Shown here one piece after another: positions 1-8,743 of a stretch of 64,000 nt of DNA. Position numbers and translations under genes: made by a program. This stretch comes from CAZWRN01 sp964636275 (GTDB taxonomy: Bacteria > Patescibacteriota > Microgenomatia > Daviesbacterales > UBA10151). Where the stretch lies: the NCBI GenBank assembly GCA_964636275.1, contig CAZWRN010000002.1, positions 15,469 through 79,468 on the forward strand, written 5' to 3'. The stretch's first letter is position 1, and the number at the start of each line of letters is the position of its first letter. The notes beneath the pieces are model-generated. The model did no database searches. It was not told where the DNA came from and was given only the letters and a program-made list of their open reading frames with translations.

Positions 1-588
1 ACAGGAAGTGGTGGCTATTTGAGACATACTTTACCAACTCCTATCCCAGCCAACGAAGGCTGGGAGTATACAGTTTGGGCGACCAATGCCAACGGCTCAA
101 CCCAAGTAAGTAATAGCTCTGGTGTTGCCTCGAGTACATATTATATATACGGTGGATGGACCAACGCTTATAACTGTTCTAATCCTGTTGTTGATCTTTT
201 AATAGATGGGGCAGATATTATAAAAACCATTAATAGTGGCGATACTGTAAATTTAAACTACTGGGTGAATAATGCCTACAATATTACTACCTCTGCTACG
301 CCCAGCGTTTCTGGAGTAACAACCAACTGGACAGCTTTATACCCCTCGAACAACGCAAATCCTACGCCTTGGAGTTTAACTGGCGTAAGAAGTGTTACCT
401 TGTATAACAATACGACCTACCCTTATAACAGTTATCAATTTACAATCACTGCAAATAACAATAAATTATCCGGTCCTCCTTCTGCCTCAAAAACGGTTAC
501 CGTAAATGTATATCCGGAAAAAGCACCATTTATCCAAACTACGCAAGGAGATGTTCACTCCAACTCCAATATTAATGTGCCTCAGTAA
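1..588 (+). CDS. C-terminal part of a secreted beta-rich surface protein (5' end outside window)
   Basis: The reading frame is open from base 1, so the gene starts upstream of the window. The visible part is rich in Asn, Thr, Ser and Tyr with alternating hydrophobic residues, as in bacterial Ig-like or fibronectin-like sandwich domains of surface proteins. I recognise no catalytic motif. It ends with a GDVHSNSNINVPQ stretch; the next gene carries GDVYIAPAVTKINAV, so the two may share a surface module that is cut short here. The downstream gene has its own signal peptide, so the two are separate translation units. Role in adhesion or the cell surface is inference. Confidence 0.6.
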   Translation, partial: TGSGGYLRHTLPTPIPANEGWEYTVWATNANGSTQVSNSSGVASSTYYIYGGWTNAYNCSNPVVDLLIDGADIIKTINSGDTVNLNYWVNNAYNITTSATPSVSGVTTNWTALYPSNNANPTPWSLTGVRSVTLYNNTTYPYNSYQFTITANNNKLSGPPSASKTVTVNVYPEKAPFIQTTQGDVHSNSNINVPQ

Positions 589-637
589 CTTTAGAATGCT
601 TGCTACATAACGTTTGGTTGGTTACTATTAAAACAAT

Positions 638-1636
638 ATGAAATTTTTCATATCAGCCTTTGTATTAGTCCTTTGTTGTATAAACTTACTGCTATTATTT
701 GCAATATTTCAGGAGCAAGTGAAGGCTCAAACTGTGTGCTCGCCTGCTGATCGTAACCAAGGACTAGTCAGTGGGGTGACTTTATCAGGGACTTTTGGTA
801 ATCCTACTGGACAATGTGTTATTGATCAAAAAGCTGCCTATGTGAATTTCAAAGTTCCTAATTACAATGAGCTTAAATCAGTTTTTTATACTCAGAATAG
901 CAGTGCTACAAAAACAGTAATTGACTCTCTTTCCTCCCCCAATTGTACAGGCGGGAATACTGTCTATTTAAAAAATTTATCAGCAACGGCCAAAACACTT
1001 TTTAATGTTCAGTGTAATTTTACCCATATTGCTGATACAGATCCTTCCAACGGACCTTTCATGACGTCTGGTACTCAACAGACTGTAGTTATTTTTGCGG
1101 ACAATCATGTTTATATAGATACTGATCTTAATTATGGAGGAGACCAATATGGGGCAGTTATTGTTGCAAAAGGCGATGTGTATATTGCTCCAGCTGTGAC
1201 TAAAATTAATGCGGTGATTGTTAACGAAGGCAACATTTATACTACCAATAACGGATCTTCATATACATCACTCGTTCCGAATTCTCAACAACTGGTTGTA
1301 AATGGCAGTTTAATTAATCTGTCACAAGCAGGACAAAGAATATACTTCAATCGATCTTTAAGTAACAATAATGTCCCCGCTGAAGTTGTAAATTATCAAC
1401 CCAAATTTTTGGTTTTGCTGAGAGGTCTGATGACACAAAGTTATACTATACAAAGAGAGATCGGAGCCGATGAAATCCCTTCTGCAAGTATTTTCCCTTC
1501 TCCTACCGGGATACCTTCTCCCTCTCCAACTCAAAATCCGGGATCTACCTTCCAAAACGCTTATTGTATTTACGGTATTTATAATCTTTTAAACCAATTA
1601 AATATTGCTTCCGATACAGATATCCCCTGCACATAA
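638..1636 (+). CDS. Secreted hypothetical protein with Pro/Ser-rich C-terminal linker
   Basis: Residues 1-30 form a hydrophobic signal peptide ending near VKAQ. The mature protein is Asn/Thr/Ser-rich and beta-prone, with a central block (AVIVAKGDVYIAPAVTKINAV) that looks like a repeated beta-helix or sandwich strand. A low-complexity PSPTGIPSPSPT linker lies about 35-50 residues before the C terminus, followed by a short Cys-containing tail that ends in IPCT. Several Cys residues in the mature part could form disulphides outside the cell. A TACTAT hexamer sits nine bases before the start. I do not recognise the family. Position between other secreted proteins suggests an envelope role. Confidence 0.6.
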   Translation: MKFFISAFVLVLCCINLLLLFAIFQEQVKAQTVCSPADRNQGLVSGVTLSGTFGNPTGQCVIDQKAAYVNFKVPNYNELKSVFYTQNSSATKTVIDSLSSPNCTGGNTVYLKNLSATAKTLFNVQCNFTHIADTDPSNGPFMTSGTQQTVVIFADNHVYIDTDLNYGGDQYGAVIVAKGDVYIAPAVTKINAVIVNEGNIYTTNNGSSYTSLVPNSQQLVVNGSLINLSQAGQRIYFNRSLSNNNVPAEVVNYQPKFLVLLRGLMTQSYTIQREIGADEIPSASIFPSPTGIPSPSPTQNPGSTFQNAYCIYGIYNLLNQLNIASDTDIPCT

Positions 1637-1670
1637 AATTGACAGTTACGACTGAATAGCTAATAATGAA

Positions 1671-3194
1671 ATGGTAATAATGAAATTTAAGAATATTTAC
1701 CCTCCGATACTATTTTTGTTAACTTTTAGTGTTTTCTTTTTCCCTACGCTACTTTATGCCCAGTCAGCCACACCCTGGAGCTTTTATAATAATCCAATCG
1801 CAAGTAATGCCATGGATATCTTTTACAACGGAGCTGGTTCGGCAAATCCAGCTATCCGAATCGCACCAAGTGGGAACGTTGGTATAGGGACTACCTCTCT
1901 TACGGGGAAGCTAAATGTTAATGGAACAGCTATCCTAGGATCAACAACTCAGGGAGGTGTCCAAGTGATAAGCACTAGTGCCACCAATGCCATATTTGCC
2001 CCATCAAAGTCGAATGGAAGTCTCTCTATAACTGATGACTCCCAAAATGTCACCAGAGGAATAACTGTTTATGGAGGTAATGGAAACTTAGGAATCGGAA
2101 CATCAATACCTCAGGGAAGGGTCGATATTTCTAGCAATGGCGGGAGTGATGGTCTTGTTATAACTCAGCAACAAGAGAATAGTCAGTCAATTCAAGGTTA
2201 CATTGACGGACATTGGGCCGACAGGACTACCTATGCAGGTGGTTGTTGTAATGCGCTTTTGCTTCAACCAGATATTGGTAGTGTCGGTATCGGTATCCCA
2301 GCTTCTCTATCAGCACCTTATTATCCGATGACTGCCAAGCTAGATATTTTGGCTGGAGGGGACGATACTACTTCAGCAATCAGACTCCGACAATCCAATG
2401 CAGCTGCATACGGATTTGATTTAGGAATAGATAATAACGTCGATGGCGGCTTATATTTCTATGCCAACAATAATGGAACTAAAAGTATCTCCTTAAAATT
2501 ACGACGGGATAATGGAAAAGTTGGAATAAGAACAAGTGGGGCTCCCGTTTCAGATTTACATATTAAGCAAACTTCAAATAGCCAATACAACGGAGGTATT
2601 ACTATGGAAAGAGCTGACACCGGTGATTCCGGCGCAGTTTTTTTGGGCGGGGACAATAAATTATATATGATGTCAGGTGGTGGCTATATGACTATCGATA
2701 CAGCAAGTCGTTTAGATGTCAAAGGGAATACACGTATCGATTATAAGCTGGCAGTAAATGGCTATGAACCTGGCGCTTGTGGAACGAACTATGGTCTTTG
2801 TGTAGGAGGGCCATCTGGAGGGCAAAGTGTTTGGAACAACACATCAGATGCCCGACTAAAAAAGAACGTGACACCTATTTCACATGCCCTAGATAAAATA
2901 CTTGCTTTACAAGGGGTTTATTTTGACTTTATCGAGACCGATGGAGCATACAAAACTCTGCCAAAAGGCCATCAGCTTGGTTATATTGCTCAGCAAGTTG
3001 AGCCGATTTTACCTGAGGTAGTCACTACCGGTGGAGATGGCATGAAAATGATGAGTTATGCCAATATTACTGCCCTACTTGGTGAAGGGATTAAAGAGCA
3101 ACAAAAACAGATCGAGGATCAAAATACCAAAATTAAAACACTGTCTGATGAAATTGAGAACTTAAAACAAGAAATTATCAAACTTAAAAAATGA
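1671..3194 (+). CDS. Secreted protein with C-terminal S74-type intramolecular chaperone domain
   Basis: The 507-residue protein begins with a signal peptide (LLTFSVFFFPTLLYAQS). It continues with a Gly/Asn-rich region containing repeated VGIGT-type turns typical of trimeric beta-fibre proteins. From about residue 392 it carries the peptidase S74 / tail-spike chaperone signature SDARLKKN, with the Ser-Lys pair that self-cleaves the domain in phage endosialidases, then the conserved LGYIAQQVEPILPEVV segment. The last 35 residues are a heptad-patterned coiled coil. In the family this domain trimerises fibres and is then released. An internal ATG at 1680 would also keep the signal peptide. The next gene starts two bases after its stop. 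Confidence 0.85.
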   Translation: MVIMKFKNIYPPILFLLTFSVFFFPTLLYAQSATPWSFYNNPIASNAMDIFYNGAGSANPAIRIAPSGNVGIGTTSLTGKLNVNGTAILGSTTQGGVQVISTSATNAIFAPSKSNGSLSITDDSQNVTRGITVYGGNGNLGIGTSIPQGRVDISSNGGSDGLVITQQQENSQSIQGYIDGHWADRTTYAGGCCNALLLQPDIGSVGIGIPASLSAPYYPMTAKLDILAGGDDTTSAIRLRQSNAAAYGFDLGIDNNVDGGLYFYANNNGTKSISLKLRRDNGKVGIRTSGAPVSDLHIKQTSNSQYNGGITMERADTGDSGAVFLGGDNKLYMMSGGGYMTIDTASRLDVKGNTRIDYKLAVNGYEPGACGTNYGLCVGGPSGGQSVWNNTSDARLKKNVTPISHALDKILALQGVYFDFIETDGAYKTLPKGHQLGYIAQQVEPILPEVVTTGGDGMKMMSYANITALLGEGIKEQQKQIEDQNTKIKTLSDEIENLKQEIIKLKK

Positions 3195-3195
3195 T

Positions 3196-4014
3196 ATGGG
3201 GCCGAATCAAACTCCTATAACACCTTCTACAGTAGGTCAAATAGAATCGGTTCCTGACAAAAAAAAACTATGGTCTGTCAGTACCATATCGATATTTGTA
3301 CTTTCTCTGATTTGCCTGATACTTTTGGTAATCGCATTATTTTTTACGTACAAGTATTTAACCTTACAAGAAACTATACCTGATACTTCAGATGAGCTTT
3401 CAACACAACCTTTGTTTGATTTAACAGGTATAATAGAACAGATAAATGGATCAGTCTTAACTGTATCCCAAAAAAAATACCCTCTTAATTCACCCTCTGA
3501 AGACCTAAAATATTTAGTCACTGTTTCAAACAAAACAAAAATTATTTCAGAGTTACCATTGGTTCCTTACTCCCTTAAATTGGCAACATCTTCAGCGTTT
3601 GTTGTAGAAAGTGAGTTTAAAAAGCTACAAATAGGTCAAACTGTTCATATTATTTCAAGAGAAAATATCCGAGAGATCGCCTCAAACAGTTTAGTGGCTG
3701 ATTCAATTACTATTTCCTCTGGGCTAACTTCTATAATGGGAAAAATTGTGAAAGTAGAAGATAACTTCCTTTCAATACAGACTTCTCCTCCTTCATATCC
3801 AGAGATTAAGGAGTTTCAGATTGGAATATTACCTGAAACGGAAATTGTCAATTCAGATATAATGACAGATTCTTCTGATAATCAGAAGCAGAAAACTAAG
3901 TTGCCCATTTCAGTACTGACTCCCGACACGAACGTATTAATTTATACAGATTCTGATATTAACCAATCCGAAAATTTAAATGCCTTGAAAATTGAAGTTA
4001 TAAAAAATTTTTAA
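3196..4014 (+). CDS. Single-pass membrane-anchored hypothetical protein
   Basis: A short Pro-rich cytoplasmic N terminus is followed by one strong membrane helix at about residues 31-51 (ISIFVLSLICLILLVIALFF). The extracellular part has two related beta-rich segments of the form (I)xGxIxxIxxxxLxI(Q), resembling the small OB-like repeats of DUF5666-type proteins. The start lies two bases after the stop of the S74-domain gene, so they are probably co-transcribed and translationally coupled. Its stop abuts the convergent dockerin gene. Function unknown; a role in anchoring or presenting the fibre protein is a guess from context. Confidence 0.55.
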   Translation: MGPNQTPITPSTVGQIESVPDKKKLWSVSTISIFVLSLICLILLVIALFFTYKYLTLQETIPDTSDELSTQPLFDLTGIIEQINGSVLTVSQKKYPLNSPSEDLKYLVTVSNKTKIISELPLVPYSLKLATSSAFVVESEFKKLQIGQTVHIISRENIREIASNSLVADSITISSGLTSIMGKIVKVEDNFLSIQTSPPSYPEIKEFQIGILPETEIVNSDIMTDSSDNQKQKTKLPISVLTPDTNVLIYTDSDINQSENLNALKIEVIKNF

Positions 4015-6315
4015 TCATCTCCCAAAATTTTGAAGTAAACGGTTAAAATCATAAATGTCTACTTTTTCATTTCGATCAATATCCGATCTCAGGTTTGTTC
4101 CAGTTTGGCCAAAATCACCGACTAAAAGATTAAAGTCAAAAACATCTACCTTTCCGTCATTATTGATATCACCAGTTTTTCTGGTAGTCGAAGGGCTTGG
4201 CGATGTTGAGAATTGGCAAGATACAGCAGTTATGTTATATCCTGAACCAACGTTTGAAGATCCATTTGAAAAAGTTGCTTCAACAGTGTATTTATAATTG
4301 GTTCCTGATGTAATATTGTCATCATTTAAAGCTATACCTGAAGTCTCCCCGACTTTAATACCACTTCCGGGAGCAGAAGTTTCTCTAAAAATTTTATAAA
4401 TACCAACTCCTGGGACTTCTTGCCACTGAAGATGGATTCGGGGATTAATGCTATTTTCGCAATAGCTACTTGTTTGGTCTGCAACTATCTCAGGTTTGAT
4501 GGTAGAAACAGGTGAAGGGCTTACTACCGGAGAGGGTGATGGGCTGGCTACGGTGCAGGTTGCCGGTGTAGTTAAGGTGACTGAATTTGATCGTTCGCCA
4601 GTGGTGGCTAAAATGTACAAAGAATAGGTCGTATTTAAATTTAGGGCTCTGATACCGTTAATTCCGGCATCGTAAATTCGGAGAGGTCGCAAGGTTAATC
4701 TTCCTGGCATTTGTCCATTATTGATCCCTACCCCTTTAACGGATGGTGATATTTCAACTGTATACTCTTTGCCAATATCTGTAAAATCAATATTTATAGC
4801 CGGATTTACACCAATGCATTCAGTAAAAGCGGTCATTGAAATTTGTGGAGATGGTGTCGGAGAAGGTGTTGGACTTGGAGGTATCGGGGGTTGATTCCAA
4901 TCCGATAAAACTGCCTGGGTCACATAAATCACACCTGATTTGGCCGGTATAGAATGTTGTGTGGCTAGAGTTCCATTCAAATTGTAAAGACCTACTCCGG
5001 ATGTGTTATACCCATTATTGGAGTTATTCCAATATACCCAAGCTTTTTGAAATTTTCTCAGATAGACACCTGGGGAGACCTCCTGCATTCCTCCGGTAGG
5101 CTGTCCGATCTTTAGGTTCCAGTCTCTGAAAAAGGCCTCTGAATCAAACTGCGGACTAGTCAGAAGTGGATTATAATAAACCAAAGCTGTTTTACTGTTG
5201 CGAAACAGATTTAGAAATGCTGCTAAGTAATATTTTTGATAGGCTGCCTGTTGAGACTTATTGGTCTGGTTGTAACAATAACCAACACTTGTTGACCCAC
5301 TACAATTGACATTGGTGTTTACTACAATAAATAAGTACTTATTTAATCCAGACACCATATCCATCATACTGTTGATCTCACCTAGCCTGCCCGATGTCCC
5401 CAGATCTGACCCAGTTGGCCCAAGCGGATCTTCCCACATCAGACCATCAGCCCGGGGAGACGAGCCGTCATTGGAGATCAGTGGACGACTAAAAGCCACC
5501 CCTTGCCCTCCTGAATTGGCAATTAATAGCTTATTTGGTCCAATTGCTGATTTGACATCCCGAAACAGATCTGACCAGGAAGGCCCCCAGGCATTGAGAA
5601 TATTATCTGGGACTTCAGCCGAGTTTAACCCAGGGATAGTTGGTGCCACTCCATCGGCCAAAAAACCGTCCATATTCATCTCATTAAGAGCCTGGGCTAT
5701 TTTAGGCGCAATATATTGCCGGTAATGCGGATTTGTTATATCCAGATAATGACCAAGTCTATTTGCCTTAGTAGCCGGCATTCCCTTTTTATGAATGAAA
5801 AATGATTCGCATTTGGCGCCACCACACATACCATCGGTTTCGGCGTTGGTATAAATTTCAGTTGCAAATCTCATATTAAAATCTAGAAGCCAGAAGACAT
5901 GGTATCCGATGTATTTAGCATTGGGATTTTTTTGTTTTAATTTAGTTGCTATATTAATCAGTCTTTGCTTATTCATGCCTGCATCACTTTGAATAGAGGC
6001 ACACTCTTCGAAAACAATTCCGGTGTTGGATTTGGCTAAATGAGTAATCTCTGCCTCACTGACATTTGGATCTGTTTCTCTGCCTGTCCATTTCGGACCC
6101 CTGCGGTAGCAACCAGTTGTTAAAATGATCGGAATATCTGGGTTTGCCCCAATATTTGATGCCCAAGGATCTCCAAATGGGTTGTAGTGGGACTCAAATG
6201 CGATATCAGGTGATTCGGTTGCTTTTGGTTGAAAGATCTGAGGATTACGAATTAGCCAGACTGAAATACCGATTCCTCCTAATATGACAAAAAGGGCGAT
6301 TATTTTTCCTAGCAC
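4015..6315 (-). CDS. Secreted putative glycoside hydrolase with C-terminal type I dockerin
   Basis: The start codon is GTG, preceded by a GATAAT hexamer eight bases upstream. Residues 1-27 form an N-terminal membrane anchor or uncleaved signal (IIALFVILGGIGISVWLI). Residues of about 40-440 look like a TIM-barrel glycosidase of the DUF/GHL15 type (for example YIGYHVFWLLDFNMR and NEMNMDGFLADG), although I cannot assign catalytic acids. Two fibronectin-like domains separated by SPSPSP linkers follow. The last 55 residues are a type I dockerin with two Ca-binding loops, DINNDGKVDVFDFN and DIDRNEKVDIYDFN. Dockerins bind cohesins in cellulosomes; no cohesin is visible in this window. Polysaccharide binding or degradation is inferred. 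Confidence 0.7.
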   Translation of the reverse strand: MLGKIIALFVILGGIGISVWLIRNPQIFQPKATESPDIAFESHYNPFGDPWASNIGANPDIPIILTTGCYRRGPKWTGRETDPNVSEAEITHLAKSNTGIVFEECASIQSDAGMNKQRLINIATKLKQKNPNAKYIGYHVFWLLDFNMRFATEIYTNAETDGMCGGAKCESFFIHKKGMPATKANRLGHYLDITNPHYRQYIAPKIAQALNEMNMDGFLADGVAPTIPGLNSAEVPDNILNAWGPSWSDLFRDVKSAIGPNKLLIANSGGQGVAFSRPLISNDGSSPRADGLMWEDPLGPTGSDLGTSGRLGEINSMMDMVSGLNKYLFIVVNTNVNCSGSTSVGYCYNQTNKSQQAAYQKYYLAAFLNLFRNSKTALVYYNPLLTSPQFDSEAFFRDWNLKIGQPTGGMQEVSPGVYLRKFQKAWVYWNNSNNGYNTSGVGLYNLNGTLATQHSIPAKSGVIYVTQAVLSDWNQPPIPPSPTPSPTPSPQISMTAFTECIGVNPAINIDFTDIGKEYTVEISPSVKGVGINNGQMPGRLTLRPLRIYDAGINGIRALNLNTTYSLYILATTGERSNSVTLTTPATCTVASPSPSPVVSPSPVSTIKPEIVADQTSSYCENSINPRIHLQWQEVPGVGIYKIFRETSAPGSGIKVGETSGIALNDDNITSGTNYKYTVEATFSNGSSNVGSGYNITAVSCQFSTSPSPSTTRKTGDINNDGKVDVFDFNLLVGDFGQTGTNLRSDIDRNEKVDIYDFNRLLQNFGR

Positions 6316-6323
6316 AAATTAAG

Positions 6324-6329
6324 ATTATC
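6324..6329 (-). promoter_or_regulatory. -10 element, near-leaderless, dockerin gene
   Basis: GATAAT read on the minus strand, eight bases before the GTG start; a transcript would begin at or very near the start codon. Confidence 0.5.
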
Positions 6330-6354
6330 AGAGTCAGGCAGATTAACCAAGTTG

Positions 6355-7053
6355 CTATTTGCCAAAGTTTCTTTTTTGGTTTGAGTACCATTTAATAGCT
6401 TTTTCCAGCTCTTTTGGTGAAAAATCCGGCCAAAGCACTTTTGTAAAATATAGCTCTGAATAAGCTGTTTGCCAAAGCAGAAAATTGGATAGCCTGATTC
6501 TTCCTCCGGTTCTGATGACTAATTCTGGATCGGGCTCCCCTCTGGTATACAAATACTTATCAACTGTTTCATCATCGACTTTATTTAGATCTATCCCATC
6601 TTTGATCATCTCTTTGAAAGCCGCGACGACCTCCCTTTTTCCGCCATAATTGAGCGCAATATTTAAACGGATTGATTCATTTTTAATCAAGGTCTTTCGA
6701 ATTTGATCGACGATCCGTTTAATTGCACCTGGAAGGCCGTCGACTTCTCCTAAAACAGATATGCCGACTCCATTTTGCATCATTTTTTTGATTTTAGTCT
6801 GATAGCCAGATCTCATCAGATCAAATAGCCCCGACAACTCTCGCTTGGCTCGCTCCTTTAGGTTTTCAGTCGAAAGGGCATAGACTGTAATAGTTTTTAT
6901 TCCCATTTTGGAGGCTGCTTCAACAATTTTCTCCAAAGCCTCAGTCCCCTCTTTATGGCCTTCAATATCCGGTAAGTTCCGCGCCCTAGCCCAACGGCGA
7001 TTGCCATCCATGATGATTGCAATATGCTGTGGGATGATTAGATTTTTATTCAT
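6355..7053 (-). CDS. uppS: Isoprenyl transferase (undecaprenyl diphosphate synthase family)
   Basis: Cis-prenyltransferase that condenses isopentenyl diphosphate onto farnesyl- or geranylgeranyl-type primers to give the polyprenyl carrier lipid for cell-wall and glycan assembly. The family signature is complete. It has HIAIIMDGNRRWA near the N terminus with the catalytic Asp, then GHKEG, TVYALSTEN, and the C-terminal block PDPELVIRTGGRIRLSNFL. The 232-residue length is normal for the family. It lies five bases downstream of the UPF0047 gene and two genes downstream of the trans-prenyl synthase, which would supply its allylic primer. The usual RxSGExRxSNFL motif reads RTGGRIRLSNFL, a mild variant. 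Confidence 0.95.
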   Translation of the reverse strand: MNKNLIIPQHIAIIMDGNRRWARARNLPDIEGHKEGTEALEKIVEAASKMGIKTITVYALSTENLKERAKRELSGLFDLMRSGYQTKIKKMMQNGVGISVLGEVDGLPGAIKRIVDQIRKTLIKNESIRLNIALNYGGKREVVAAFKEMIKDGIDLNKVDDETVDKYLYTRGEPDPELVIRTGGRIRLSNFLLWQTAYSELYFTKVLWPDFSPKELEKAIKWYSNQKRNFGK

Positions 7054-7058
7054 AGGAT

Positions 7059-7658
7059 TTATGGTTGATACGGAGGAAGTTCAATCGAGGGATATATTTT
7101 TGGGCCTCGACTGTATTCATCAATTGTCATTGCAATGGTGCGGCGCCTTTTGGCCCGATTTGAGGTTTCCTCTCCTCCATCAAACTCAACAGCGGCCGGA
7201 CCTTTAAATCTTCCTGTCTGTAATATTCCTTGTTCAATATCCATTCCAACCTCTGATTGAGTAAATAATAATGCTCGAGCATGCCTATCACCATTCATAT
7301 CATGATCCCTTTCACCAGATGGTAGCAATGGATTATCTTCACAATTATGTCTCCATTTTTTGGACATGGGAAATTCTGTTGGGTCTACTAATCCATCTAG
7401 ATATACACTACCCCGTACATCGGTTGGTACAATATATTGAGCCAACCATATAAAATCTTCTAGCAGTTTATGCTCGTCTATTTCTTGCAGAATAAGTCCC
7501 ATGGTGGTGTGTTTAGAAAATAATCGTAATCTGCCAAAATCTACACCTGTTGTTTTAAGAAAAGCTTGAGCTTCATTCCTTAGTGGCCTTATATAACTTC
7601 TTTCAGGAGAATCAAAGGTAATTAATGTTTTATGTCTTTCTACAAGGATTCCACTCAT
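7059..7658 (-). CDS. UPF0047 / YjbQ family protein
   Basis: A small single-domain enzyme-like protein of 199 residues. It carries the YjbQ-type features: a FSKHTTMGLILQE block early, a conserved His region with DHDMNGDRHARALLF, and the end pattern LQTGRFKGPAAVEFDGG. Family members are annotated as secondary thiamine-phosphate synthases, but their physiological role is unsettled. It is longer than the usual 130-140 residues because of inserts around PTDVRGSVYLDGLVDP. The gene lies two bases from the polyprenyl synthase stop and five bases from uppS, so it is part of a compact three-gene isoprenoid operon, which raises the chance of a lipid-linked function. Confidence 0.75.
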   Translation of the reverse strand: MSGILVERHKTLITFDSPERSYIRPLRNEAQAFLKTTGVDFGRLRLFSKHTTMGLILQEIDEHKLLEDFIWLAQYIVPTDVRGSVYLDGLVDPTEFPMSKKWRHNCEDNPLLPSGERDHDMNGDRHARALLFTQSEVGMDIEQGILQTGRFKGPAAVEFDGGEETSNRAKRRRTIAMTIDEYSRGPKIYPSIELPPYQP

Positions 7659-7659
7659 T

Positions 7660-8691
7660 TTATTTTTTTCTTTCTATTAACAGATCTGCCAACTGATATA
7701 ACAACTGTTGATGTTCTATATTTTTAGTAATTTTGGAAATCATTTTTTTAGCCTCAGCTACATATTGTACTGCTTTTGCCTGAGCCTGATCAAGGCTATT
7801 TGTTTGTAAGAAAATTTGCCTAATTTTTTCGAAATCTTTCGCACTTATCCTCCCCTTCCCATACAACTTTTTAAGATCTTTTTTTTGTGAGGGAGAAGCG
7901 ATCTGTTCAGCATAAGCCAATAAAATCGTGGCTTTCCCTTCTTCGACATCACAAGTTATCGGTTTACCTAACTCTTCTTCTGTACCAAAGACTCCTAAAA
8001 TATCATCCTGTATTTGGTAAGCGATACCTAAAGCATCACCAAATTGTTTTAATTTTTCTAAATCACTTTTTGATGCACCTGCTAAATGAGCACCCATTTG
8101 CAATGGACCAACTAAACTATATCGAGCGGTTTTATATTTATAAATCTGCATAATGGTGTTTTCGCTTAACTGAATTTTTTTGCTAGGAATTTCAACATCT
8201 AACATTTCACCTAACGCTGTCTCTACCATTGCATTAGTAAATGCAGAAATCGCCTGAACTTTATTTTCAGCCTCAAAATGAGTGTTAGAAAGAATTTGAA
8301 TTGCCAAAAAAAACCCTGTGTCTCCGAGACAGATTGACTGACTGATGGCATAATGATCACCCCCCAATGAAGCATAAAGAGTGGCTTTCCCTCGTCTTAA
8401 TTGGCTTTTATCGATAATATCATCATGGGCTAGTATTGCAGTTTGGAATATTTCATAAGCAGCGGCAGGCAAAAATATTTCATGATTTAAATTTTTATAT
8501 AATTCGTAACCCAGTCTCACTAATGTTCCTCTAATTTTTTTGCCACCTTTATTGGATTCAATGACAGCATCAATCAGAGGTATTAAGTGTTTATCTATTT
8601 TGTCAACTTCACTTTTCCATTGTTGGAAAAATGATTGTAGGTGCTTATCAATATGTGTAGCCGATTCCTTTAAATATTCTTTGAATATCAT
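7660..8691 (-). CDS. Trans-polyprenyl diphosphate synthase (GGPP/FPP synthase-like)
   Basis: Class I trans-prenyltransferase that adds isopentenyl diphosphate units to an allylic primer. The first aspartate-rich motif is present as LAHDDIIDKSQLRRG and the second as YQIQDDILGVFG. KGGKKIRG, which binds diphosphate, and the KTARYS-type motif are also present. The DDxxD first motif followed by RRG and the DDILG second motif resemble geranylgeranyl or longer-chain synthases, but product length cannot be read from sequence alone. I chose the ATG at 8691 (MIFKEYLKES), giving 343 residues. An upstream in-frame ATG at 8763 would overlap the divergent sigma-factor gene and its promoter. Confidence 0.92.
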   Translation of the reverse strand: MIFKEYLKESATHIDKHLQSFFQQWKSEVDKIDKHLIPLIDAVIESNKGGKKIRGTLVRLGYELYKNLNHEIFLPAAAYEIFQTAILAHDDIIDKSQLRRGKATLYASLGGDHYAISQSICLGDTGFFLAIQILSNTHFEAENKVQAISAFTNAMVETALGEMLDVEIPSKKIQLSENTIMQIYKYKTARYSLVGPLQMGAHLAGASKSDLEKLKQFGDALGIAYQIQDDILGVFGTEEELGKPITCDVEEGKATILLAYAEQIASPSQKKDLKKLYGKGRISAKDFEKIRQIFLQTNSLDQAQAKAVQYVAEAKKMISKITKNIEHQQLLYQLADLLIERKK

Positions 8692-8724
8692 AATTGGTAA
8701 GTTTAACAAAAATCTTACGTTTGT

Positions 8725-8730
8725 TATACT
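8725..8730 (+). promoter_or_regulatory. -10 element of the ECF sigma factor gene
   Basis: TATACT, 13 bases before the ATG at 8744, with a weak TTTAAC at 8702-8707 and a 17-base spacer. It sits in the 52-bp divergent gap with the polyprenyl synthase. Confidence 0.55.
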
Positions 8731-8743
8731 GTTAGTCTTGCTT

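Noticed and set aside
8540..8743. Upstream extension of the sigma factor reading frame
   Set aside because: It lies antisense to the polyprenyl synthase, precedes the likely promoter, and has no sigma-factor similarity.
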